Below, one piece after another: positions 47,179 through 54,270 of a stretch of DNA of 64,000 bases; position 1 is the stretch's first letter, and each line of letters starts with the position of its first letter. A program made the position numbers and the translations under genes. The DNA lies in the NCBI GenBank assembly GCA_048268845.1, contig JBLWUQ010000004.1, positions 242,948 through 306,947 on the forward strand, in the 5' to 3' direction. Below the pieces are notes generated by a model. It worked only from the letters and a program-made list of their open reading frames with translations. It was not told the origin of the DNA and ran no database searches. The stretch comes from Muriiphilus sp048268845. Its GTDB lineage: Bacteria; Pseudomonadota; Alphaproteobacteria; Rhodobacterales; Rhodobacteraceae.

Positions 47179-48294
47179 ATGGGCATTTTCGATTTTCTGA
47201 CGGGCGAATTCATCGACGTCATCCATTGGACCGACGACACCCGCGACACGATGGTCTGGCGGTTCGAGCGCGAGGCGCACGAGATCAAGTATGGCGCCAA
47301 GCTGACGGTGCGCGAGGGCCAGTCGGCGGTGTTCGTGCATGAGGGGCAGCTGGCGGACGTGTTCTCGCCCGGCCTCTACATGCTCGAAACCAACAACATG
47401 CCGATCCTGACCACGCTGCAGCACTGGGATCACGGCTTCAAGAGCCCGTTCAAGTCGGAAATCTACTTCGTCAACACGACCCGCTTCAACGACCTGAAAT
47501 GGGGCACCAAGAACCCGATCATGTGCCGCGACCCCGAGTTCGGGCCGGTGCGCCTGCGCGCCTTCGGCACCTATTCGGTGCGCGTGACCGATCCGGGCAA
47601 GTTCCTGCAGGAAATCGTCGGCACCGACGGCGAATTCACCATGGACGAGATCAGCTTCCAGATCCGCAACATCATCGTGCAGGCGTTCTCGCGCATTGTC
47701 GCGGGCTCGGCCATTCCGGTGCTCGACATGGCGGCCAACACCGACGGTCTGGGCAAGCTGGTGGCGGGCGAGATCACCAAGATTGTGGCCGATTACGGCC
47801 TCGAGATCCCCGAGTTCTACATCGAGAACATCTCGCTGCCCCCCGCCGTCGAGGCGGCGATGGACAAGCGCACCTCGATGGGGATCGTCGGCAACCTCGA
47901 CAGCTACATGAAGTTCAGCGCCGCCGAGGCGATGGGCGCGGAGAACAGCGCCATGGCCGCCTCGATGGGCGCGGGCATGGGTGCGGGGATCGGCATGGGC
48001 ATGGCCACACAGGCCGGCCCATGGGGCGCGATGCCCGCCGCTGCCGCCCCCGCCGCCGCGCAGCCCGCGCCACCGCCCCCGCCGCCGGTCGAGAAGGTCT
48101 GGCACATCGCCGAGAACGGCGAGACACGCGGGCCGTTCTCGCGCGCCACGATGGGGCAGAAGGCGGGCGCGGGCGAACTCAAGCGCGAAACCCTGGTCTG
48201 GACCGCCGGACAGGACGGCTGGAAAACCGCCGAGGACGTGGCCGAACTGGCGCAGCTTTTCACCGTCATGCCACCGCCGCCCCCCGTGGGCTGA
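47179..48294 (+). CDS. SPFH-domain protein with C-terminal GYF_2 domain
   Basis: 371 residues. Residues 30-220 form an SPFH/stomatin-like domain of the YdjI (virion-core) type: DTMVWRFEREAHEIKYGAKL, VREGQSAVFVHEGQLADVFS, FGTYSVRVTDPGKF. A Met/Gly/Ala then Pro linker follows (250-305). The C-terminus at 308-365 is a GYF_2 domain (WHIAENGETRGPFSRATMGQ, LVWTAGQDGWKTAEDVAEL). SPFH proteins organise membrane microdomains; GYF_2 binds proline-rich peptides. The phage-like label in some databases does not imply a prophage. Confidence 0.88.
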   Translation: MGIFDFLTGEFIDVIHWTDDTRDTMVWRFEREAHEIKYGAKLTVREGQSAVFVHEGQLADVFSPGLYMLETNNMPILTTLQHWDHGFKSPFKSEIYFVNTTRFNDLKWGTKNPIMCRDPEFGPVRLRAFGTYSVRVTDPGKFLQEIVGTDGEFTMDEISFQIRNIIVQAFSRIVAGSAIPVLDMAANTDGLGKLVAGEITKIVADYGLEIPEFYIENISLPPAVEAAMDKRTSMGIVGNLDSYMKFSAAEAMGAENSAMAASMGAGMGAGIGMGMATQAGPWGAMPAAAAPAAAQPAPPPPPPVEKVWHIAENGETRGPFSRATMGQKAGAGELKRETLVWTAGQDGWKTAEDVAELAQLFTVMPPPPPVG

Positions 48295-48301
48295 GGCCGG
48301 G

Positions 48302-48667
48302 ATGCCCGAGGTCATCCGCGCGCCCGATTGCGCCAACGCACCGAAGAACCAGCGCGCCGAGGATATTGCGCTGGCCCTGTTCGGCGCGGGCGACCTGCCC
48401 GAGGACATGATCGCGCAGAACGCGGTCTGGGACCGGGCGGGCGGTGCCGTGTCGGGGCGCGAGGCCATCCGTGCCGCCATCGCGCCCGACGGGATCGAGC
48501 GCATCGCGGTCGATCAGGTCGTCACCCATGGCCGGGCCGGGTCGGTCTCTGGCCGGATCACGCGCGGCAGTCAGACCCGGCTGTTCTGCCACGTCATCCG
48601 CTTTTCCTCGGCCTCTGCCCGCCAGATTGCCCATATCGTCAGTTTCGAACATCCCGGAGGCGTCTGA
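48302..48667 (+). CDS. Small NTF2/SnoaL-like protein
   Basis: 121 residues. RAEDIALALFGAGDLPEDMI, then AVWDRAGGAVSGREAIRAAI, and a C-terminal RLFCHVIRFSSASARQIAHI. The fold looks like the SnoaL/NTF2 cone, often a binding or scaffold module. No signal peptide. It lies 7 nt after the SPFH gene and 1 nt before the zinc-ribbon gene, so it is firmly in the operon. Confidence 0.7.
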   Translation: MPEVIRAPDCANAPKNQRAEDIALALFGAGDLPEDMIAQNAVWDRAGGAVSGREAIRAAIAPDGIERIAVDQVVTHGRAGSVSGRITRGSQTRLFCHVIRFSSASARQIAHIVSFEHPGGV

Positions 48668-48668
48668 C

Positions 48669-49787
48669 ATGGACGACAACAACCCGCTCGACGTGGTGAA
48701 GCCCGAAGAGGAACATCGCTTTCCCTGCGAGCAATGCGGCGCAGACATGCGGTTCGACGCGGCGGCGGGCGAGATGAAATGCGACCATTGCGGCTTTTCC
48801 AAACCGATCGAGGGCCACGGCGGCACCGTCTCGGCCATTCAGGAGCTTGATTTCCGCGCCGCCCTCGACGCAAGGCTCCCCGAGGCTGAGATCGAGGAAA
48901 CACGGGTTCTCTCCTGCCCCAATTGCGGCGCACAGGTCGAGTTCAACGCCGACACCCACGCCGCCGAATGTCCGTTCTGCGCCACCCCCGTCGTCACCGA
49001 CACCGGCATCCACCGGCACATCAAGCCCAAGGGGTTGCTTCCCTTCGCGCTACAGGAACGTGAGGCGCGCGGGGCGATGACCGACTGGCTGGGCCGGCTG
49101 TGGTTCGCGCCCAACGGCCTCAAGGACTACGCCCGCAGAGGCCGCAAGATGCAGGGCATCTATGTGCCGTTCTGGACCTTCGACGCCGACACCAAGTCGA
49201 ATTATCGCGGCGAGCGCGGCACGATCTACTATGTTACCAAGACGGTGATGCGCGACGGCAAACAGGTGCAGGTACAGGAACAACGCATCCGCTGGAGCGC
49301 AAAGTCCGGCCGGGTGGCACGGTTCTTCGACGACGTGCTGGTGCTGGCCTCGAAAAGCCTGCCCAAGCGCTTCACTGATGGGTTGCAACCCTGGGATCTC
49401 GCCGCGCTGGAGCCCTACCGCCCGGAATACCTCGCCGGCTACCGTGCCGAGGGCTACACGGTCGATCTTCTTGAGGGTTACGACCAGGCGCGCATCCACA
49501 TGGACCAGGTGATCCTGCGCGACGTGAAATTCGACATCGGCGGCGACCGCCAGCGGGTGCACAATATCGACACCACGATCTCGGACGTGACCTTCAAGCA
49601 CATCCTCCTGCCGGTCTGGCTGGCCGCCTACAAGTATCGCGGCAAGACCTACCGCTTTGTCGTCAACGGACGCTCCGGCAAGGTGCAGGGCGAACGGCCT
49701 TGGTCGGGCTGGAAGATCGCCTTCGCGGTGGTCGTCGGGCTGATCCTGGCCGGCGTGATCGGTTATTTCATCGCGCAGAACCAATGA
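48669..49787 (+). CDS. Membrane-anchored double zinc-ribbon protein (YdjG-like)
   Basis: 372 residues. Two CxxC...CxxC ribbons near the N-terminus: C20-x2-C23 with C38-x2-C41, and C83-x2-C86 with C101-x2-C104. A long beta-rich part follows (GIYVPFWTFDADTKSNYRGE), and one C-terminal helix (KIAFAVVVGLILAGVIGYFIA, 349-369) anchors it. Such proteins are often mislabelled primosomal or helicase-like. They pair with SPFH proteins in YdjF-I-type membrane systems. Confidence 0.85.
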   Translation: MDDNNPLDVVKPEEEHRFPCEQCGADMRFDAAAGEMKCDHCGFSKPIEGHGGTVSAIQELDFRAALDARLPEAEIEETRVLSCPNCGAQVEFNADTHAAECPFCATPVVTDTGIHRHIKPKGLLPFALQEREARGAMTDWLGRLWFAPNGLKDYARRGRKMQGIYVPFWTFDADTKSNYRGERGTIYYVTKTVMRDGKQVQVQEQRIRWSAKSGRVARFFDDVLVLASKSLPKRFTDGLQPWDLAALEPYRPEYLAGYRAEGYTVDLLEGYDQARIHMDQVILRDVKFDIGGDRQRVHNIDTTISDVTFKHILLPVWLAAYKYRGKTYRFVVNGRSGKVQGERPWSGWKIAFAVVVGLILAGVIGYFIAQNQ

Positions 49788-49788
49788 C

Positions 49789-50460
49789 ATGAGTGATTTT
49801 GACGCCCTGACGCGAATCCTCGCCGCCCGCCATTCCTGCCGCGCCTTCCGGCCCGATCAGGTGGACCGCGCCGAGATCGAGAAGATCCTGACCGCCGCCC
49901 AGCGCGTGCCGACATGGTGCAACTCGCAGCCCTGGCAGGTTGTGGTGACCTCGGGCGACGAGACCGACCGGCTTCGCGATGCCCTCACCGCCGAAGCCGC
50001 CAGCGCGCCGCAGACCCCCGACCTGCCCTTCCCCACGCGCTACAGCGACGAGAGGCAAGAGCGGCGGCGCACCTGCGGCTGGCAGCTTTACGACGCGGTC
50101 GGCGTCGAGAAAGGCGACCGCGCCGCCTCCGCCCGCCAGATGATGCAGAACTTCGCCTTCTTCGGCGCACCGCACGTGGCGCTGATCACATCCGCCACCG
50201 AGCTTGGCGGCTACGGCGCGCTCGACTGCGGCGGCTTCATCACCGGCTTCACGCTCGCCGCACAATCGCTTGGCATCGCAACGATCGCGCAGGCCGCCCC
50301 GGCAGGGTATTCGCCGTTCCTGCATGACTGGTTCGGCCTGGGCGAGGATCGCATGGTGCTGGCGGTGGTGTCCTTCGGCTACGCCGACCCCGACCACCCG
50401 GCCAACAGCTTTCGCACCGCCCGCGCGCCGCTTGCCGAATGGGTCACCTGGCGCGGATAG
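49789..50460 (+). CDS. Nitroreductase family protein
   Basis: 223 residues. FMN-binding pattern with SCRAFRPDQVDRAEIEKIL at the start, VPTWCNSQPWQVVVT, and the C-terminal LGEDRMVLAVVSFGYAD. Likely reduces nitro- or quinone-type compounds with NAD(P)H. It begins 1 nt after the zinc-ribbon gene, so it may be the last member of the operon, with a redox or detoxification link. Confidence 0.9.
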   Translation: MSDFDALTRILAARHSCRAFRPDQVDRAEIEKILTAAQRVPTWCNSQPWQVVVTSGDETDRLRDALTAEAASAPQTPDLPFPTRYSDERQERRRTCGWQLYDAVGVEKGDRAASARQMMQNFAFFGAPHVALITSATELGGYGALDCGGFITGFTLAAQSLGIATIAQAAPAGYSPFLHDWFGLGEDRMVLAVVSFGYADPDHPANSFRTARAPLAEWVTWRG

Positions 50461-50464
50461 GAAA

Positions 50465-50485
50465 GGGGCGGTGATCCGCCCCCTT
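50465..50485. terminator. Hairpin between nitroreductase and hsp20
   Basis: GGGGCGG-TGAT-CCGCCCC (50465-50482), then CTTCCCTT. It lies 5 nt after the nitroreductase stop and before the convergent hsp20 gene. Confidence 0.55.
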
Positions 50486-50513
50486 CCCTTGCGTCCCGAG
50501 GTGCACCTCCCGG

Positions 50514-50927
50514 TCAGCCTTTCCTGATCTGCACCTTCTTGGCCTCGGCCGTTTTCGGCGCGGATTTCGGTACGGTGATCGTCAGGACCCCGTCCTTCAA
50601 CCCGGCATCGACCTTGCCCGCATCGGCATCCGGTGGCAGCCGGAACGAGCGGCTGAACGACCCGAACTGGCGTTCCGAGAAATACCAGGTGTCGCCCTTC
50701 TCCTCGCGCTCGCTTTTCTTCTCGCCGCGCACCTGAACGACACCGTCGTTCACGGTCAGCTCGACATCCTTTTCCTCCACCCCCGGCAATTCGAGCGTGA
50801 TGGTATAGACGTCATCCGCGAGCTTGGCGTCGGTGGCCGGCGACAGCATTTCGGCAAGTCGCGTTCCGAAGGTCCTGAAGGGGTCATACAGCGATGGCCA
50901 GAGGCCGGTCTGCGATTTCTCAACCAT
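50514..50927 (-). CDS. Hsp20/alpha-crystallin small heat-shock protein
   Basis: 137 residues. Alpha-crystallin domain with DDVYTITLELPGVEEKDVEL, VQVRGEKKSERE, and FSRSFRLPPDADAGKVDA. The family A-x-x-x-n-G-v-L box reads AGLKDGVLTITVPK. Binds unfolding proteins as large oligomers. GGAGG is 5 nt before the ATG at 50927. No ROSE-like leader was recognised in the upstream 100 nt. Confidence 0.95.
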   Translation of the reverse strand: MVEKSQTGLWPSLYDPFRTFGTRLAEMLSPATDAKLADDVYTITLELPGVEEKDVELTVNDGVVQVRGEKKSEREEKGDTWYFSERQFGSFSRSFRLPPDADAGKVDAGLKDGVLTITVPKSAPKTAEAKKVQIRKG

Positions 50928-51059
50928 GATGTCCTCCTTTGGTGTGATCGAGATGTGGGAAGCGCCCGGCGCGTTGTGAAGAGGCTGCGAATTCTTGCCG
51001 CAGACATGGACGCACCGCGCCGGGCGGGCTATGGATTTGCCCAGAAACATGGAGGGACG

Positions 51060-51968
51060 ATGCCGATGATCCTGTGCTCGGGCGAAGCGCTGATCGACAT
51101 GCTGCCGCGCGAAACGCTGGCGGGCGAAGCGGGCTTCGCGCCCTATCCCGGCGGCGCGGTGTTCAACACCGCCGTCGCATTGGGGCGGCTCGGCGCCGAG
51201 GTCGGGTTCTTTTCCGGCATTTCCACCGACCTGTTCGGGCAAAACCTGATCGCCTCGCTCGAGGCCGCCAAGGTCGATGCCGGGCTGGCGCTGCGCAATG
51301 CCCGACCCACGACACTGGCCTTCGTCACCCTGACGGACGGCCACGCGGAATATGCCTTCTACGACGAGAACACCGCCGGGCGGATGCTGACACCCGACGA
51401 CCTGCCCGAGGTGCCCGAAAGCGTCACGGCGATGTTCTTCGGCGGCATCTCGCTGGTGGTCGAGCCCTGCGGCGGGGCCTATGAGGCGCTGATGCTGCGC
51501 GAGGCCGACCGCCGCGTGACGATGCTCGACCCCAACGTGCGCCCCGGCTTCATCACCGACGAGGCCCGCTACCGCGCCCGGATCGACCGGATGCTGGCGG
51601 GGGCGGGTGGCGGGAAGATCTCCGACGAGGACCTCGCCTGGCTCGGCCACGACGTCGAGGCGCTTCTGACGATGGGCGCGCGCCTTGTCTGCATGACCCG
51701 GGGCGCCAAGGGCGTCTCGGCCTACTGGCCCGGCGGCGAAGTTTTCGTGCCGGCGCGGCGCGTCGATGTGGTCGATACCGTCGGCGCGGGCGACACCTTC
51801 AACGCCGGGGTGCTGGCCGGGCTCGAGCGCGCCGGGCTGCTCACCAAGCCAGCCCTCGCCAATCTCACCGCCGAAACCGTCACCCCGGCGCTCGAGCTTG
51901 GCGCCGCCGCCGCCGCGATCACCGTCAGCCGCGCCGGTGCCAACCCGCCCTGGGCGCACGAGCTATGA
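51060..51968 (+). CDS. PfkB-family carbohydrate kinase, probable fructokinase
   Basis: 302 residues, ribokinase fold. Substrate-side motif YPGGAVFNTAVALGRLGAEV near 25 and ATP/catalytic DTVGAGDTFNAGVLAGL near 240, with the catalytic Asp in GAGD. GGAGGG is 5 nt before the ATG. The opening MILCSGEALIDMLP is typical of fructokinases, but sugar specificity cannot be read from sequence alone. dtd follows with a 4-nt overlap. Confidence 0.9.
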   Translation: MPMILCSGEALIDMLPRETLAGEAGFAPYPGGAVFNTAVALGRLGAEVGFFSGISTDLFGQNLIASLEAAKVDAGLALRNARPTTLAFVTLTDGHAEYAFYDENTAGRMLTPDDLPEVPESVTAMFFGGISLVVEPCGGAYEALMLREADRRVTMLDPNVRPGFITDEARYRARIDRMLAGAGGGKISDEDLAWLGHDVEALLTMGARLVCMTRGAKGVSAYWPGGEVFVPARRVDVVDTVGAGDTFNAGVLAGLERAGLLTKPALANLTAETVTPALELGAAAAAITVSRAGANPPWAHEL

Positions 51969-52402
51969 GGGCGCTGGTCCAGCGCGTCTCCGAGGCCGCG
52001 GTGCGCGTCGCGGGCGAGGTCACCGGCGAAATCGGCCCCGGCCTGCTGATCCTCGTCTGCGCCATGCAGGGCGACACCGAGGCCGAGGCCGAAGCCCTCG
52101 CCGCGAGGACCGCCAAGCTGCGCATCTTCAAGGACGACGCTGGCAAGATGAACCGATCCCTTCTCGACACCGGCGGCGCCGCCCTTGTGGTCAGCCAGTT
52201 CACGCTGGCCGCCGACACCTCGCGCGGCAACCGCCCCGGCTTCTCCACCGCGGCCCCACCGGCCGAGGGCGAGCGGCTCTATGAGCATTTCGCCGCCCAC
52301 CTCAAAAGCCTCGGCATCGACACCGCCCAAGGCCGCTTCGGCGCCGACATGAAGGTCGCGCTGGTCAATGACGGCCCGGTCACGATCTGGCTCGAAACTT
52401 GA
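51965..52402 (+). CDS. dtd: D-aminoacyl-tRNA deacylase
   Basis: 145 residues, standard. Hydrolyses D-aminoacyl-tRNAs and glycyl-tRNA-Ala. It has MRALVQRVSEAAVRVAGEVT, the SQFTL motif near 80, and the cross-subunit Gly-cisPro motif NDGPVT near 137. ATGA overlap with the kinase. Confidence 0.96.
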   Translation: MRALVQRVSEAAVRVAGEVTGEIGPGLLILVCAMQGDTEAEAEALAARTAKLRIFKDDAGKMNRSLLDTGGAALVVSQFTLAADTSRGNRPGFSTAAPPAEGERLYEHFAAHLKSLGIDTAQGRFGADMKVALVNDGPVTIWLET

Positions 52403-52417
52403 TCCGGTCTTTGCTCG

Positions 52418-52483
52418 TAAAATACCTTGGGGGTTTGGGGGCAAAGCCCCCAAGACGCATCCTGCGCGCCGAAGGCGCACCGC
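52418..52483 (+). repeat. Dispersed hairpin repeat, copy D
   Basis: AAAATACCTTGGGGG, then the stem GGGGGC-AAA-GCCCCC, and a second hairpin TGCGC...GCGCA. It lies between convergent dtd and hisG and ends right before the hisG stop. The outer TTCTTTCTGG arm of copy E is missing. Confidence 0.75.
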
Positions 52484-53182
52484 TTACCTGCCGATCCCGA
52501 GCTTTGCCTCCAGCGCCGCCATCACCCGCCGGTCCGCGTCCGACCAGGTCGCCTTGCGCGACTTGAACAGCACCGCCTGCGAGCGGTGCACCGGCCCGCC
52601 CGCCAGAACCTTGAGGTGATTGGCGCGCAAAGTCTCGCCGGTCGAGGTGATGTCGGCGATCGCCTCGGCGGTCTCGTTCTTCACGCTTCCCTCGGTCGCG
52701 CCCTGGCTGTCGACCAGCTGGTAATCCGCAACCCCGTGCTCGCGCAGCCAGTCGCGCACCAGCCGGTGATACTTGGTCGCGATCCTGAGCCGGAAGCCAT
52801 GATCGCGCCGGAAGGCGGCGGCGATGGCGTCGAGATCGTCGAGCGTAGTGCAATCGACCCAGGCGCGCGGCACGGCGATGATCAGGTCGGCATGGCCAAA
52901 GCCCATCGGCTCCAGCTCCACCACCTTCTCCTGCCAGGCCCCGAGTTTTTCGCGCACCAGATCCGAGCCGGTGACACCCAGATGGATACGCCCCGCCGCC
53001 AGTTCCCGCGGGATCTCCCCGGCGGAGAGCAGCACAAGCTCCAGCCCCTCGATCCCCTCCACCGCGGCGGCATATTCGCGCTCCGACCCGGTGTGCGCCA
53101 GCGTCACGCCGCGCGCGCCGAACCAGTCGAAGGTCTTTTCCATCAGCCGGCCCTTGGACGGCACCCCCAGCTTGACGCTCAT
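52484..53182 (-). CDS. hisG: ATP phosphoribosyltransferase, short form
   Basis: 232 residues, lacking the C-terminal regulatory domain, as expected with HisZ next door. First step of histidine biosynthesis. It has LGVPSKGRLMEKTFDWFG, ELVLLSAGEIPRELAAGR, HLGVTGSDLVREKL and a PRPP loop SQGATEGSVKNETAEAIADI-type segment. ATGA overlap with hisZ. Confidence 0.96.
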   Translation of the reverse strand: MSVKLGVPSKGRLMEKTFDWFGARGVTLAHTGSEREYAAAVEGIEGLELVLLSAGEIPRELAAGRIHLGVTGSDLVREKLGAWQEKVVELEPMGFGHADLIIAVPRAWVDCTTLDDLDAIAAAFRRDHGFRLRIATKYHRLVRDWLREHGVADYQLVDSQGATEGSVKNETAEAIADITSTGETLRANHLKVLAGGPVHRSQAVLFKSRKATWSDADRRVMAALEAKLGIGR

Positions 53183-54270
53183 CGCCCCGCCTCCTCGGCC
53201 AGTCCGAGCAGGATTTCCGGCCGGATCACACCGCCGACGGCGGGAATCTCGCGCCCCTGCCCCAGCACCCGCGTCAGCGCGTCATAGCGCCCGCCGGTCG
53301 CCACCGGCGGCAGGTCCGGGCGGCCCTCGGCGTAGAAGCCGAAGACGAAACCGTCGTAATACTCCATCGAGGTGCGTCCATAGGCACCCTCGAAATCAAG
53401 CCGCTCGATATCCACCCCCGCTGCCGCCAGCGCCTCGGCGCGCGCGGCAAAGCGGTCGACCGCAGGCCCGATCGCCGGCATGTCGACCGCCAGATCGCGC
53501 AGGTGTCCGGTGACGTTGCTCACGGTCTCGCGCAGCCCCAACAGGTCGTCGAGCAACCCGACCTCCTGTTCCGGGATCGGCGCCGCCGCCATGTCCTCGC
53601 GCAGCCAGTCGATCCGCGCGGCAATCTCGGCCTGCGACCGCAACCCGACCAAGAGCGCGTCGCAAGCCATCGGATCGGGCCTCGCCAGCAGTTCGGCGCG
53701 GCCCTCGGGCGGCGGCGTGCGTCCGGCGAACCGGTCCAGAAGCGTGCGAAACCGGCGCGGCCGCCAGAGGTGACGCAACAGCGCCGCCTTGCGCCGGTCG
53801 GTCGTCGTCAGTCCGGCAATCGCGGCATGAAGCAGCCCCAGATCGCCGGTCGCCGCACTCAACCCATAGGGCGCCAACACCCGGTAAAACAACGCGAAAA
53901 CCTCGGCATCGGCCTCCGCGAGACGGGCGCGGTCAAACACCTCGTAGCCAACCTGGAAATATTCCGGCGCGCGCTCGGCCGCTTCTTCCTGCTTGCGAAA
54001 CACCTCGCCGGCATAGGTATAGCGCGCCGGTTCCGCCCCGTCCGACATGTGCATCTGGACAATCGGCACGGTGAAATCAGGCCGCAGCATCGCCTCACCC
54101 ATCACCGGGTCAGAGGTGACATAGGCGCGCGCGCGGATGTCCTCGCCGTAAAGGTCGAGCAAAACCTCTGCCGGTTGCAGGATCGCGGTGTCGATCGGCT
54201 GTGCGCCCTCGGCCTCGAAGAGCGCCATGAGCCGCGCCGCCTCGGCCTTGATGGCGGCCTTATCCGGCAT
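53179..54270 (-). CDS. hisZ: ATP phosphoribosyltransferase regulatory subunit
   Basis: 363 residues. HisRS-like but without tRNA-synthetase activity; it lends allostery to short HisG. LRPDFTVPIVQMHMS, YTYAGEVFRKQE, FQVGYEVFDRA and ATGGRYDALTRVLG echo the HisRS catalytic core. The ATG at 54270 is used; the frame opens further upstream only as an overlap with hisS (11 nt shared). Confidence 0.93.
   Translation of the reverse strand: MPDKAAIKAEAARLMALFEAEGAQPIDTAILQPAEVLLDLYGEDIRARAYVTSDPVMGEAMLRPDFTVPIVQMHMSDGAEPARYTYAGEVFRKQEEAAERAPEYFQVGYEVFDRARLAEADAEVFALFYRVLAPYGLSAATGDLGLLHAAIAGLTTTDRRKAALLRHLWRPRRFRTLLDRFAGRTPPPEGRAELLARPDPMACDALLVGLRSQAEIAARIDWLREDMAAAPIPEQEVGLLDDLLGLRETVSNVTGHLRDLAVDMPAIGPAVDRFAARAEALAAAGVDIERLDFEGAYGRTSMEYYDGFVFGFYAEGRPDLPPVATGGRYDALTRVLGQGREIPAVGGVIRPEILLGLAEEAGR

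Noticed and set aside
47179..48294. Prophage or virion-core gene
   Set aside because: The label belongs to YdjI-type SPFH proteins; no other phage gene, integrase or att site is nearby.
48669..49787. Primosomal protein N' or helicase
   Set aside because: No Walker motifs; only the zinc ribbons resemble such proteins, and it has a C-terminal membrane helix.
50514..51959. Hsp20 fused to a 340-residue N-terminal part
   Set aside because: The extension is antisense to the PfkB kinase; a strong ribosome site and the natural start are at 50927.
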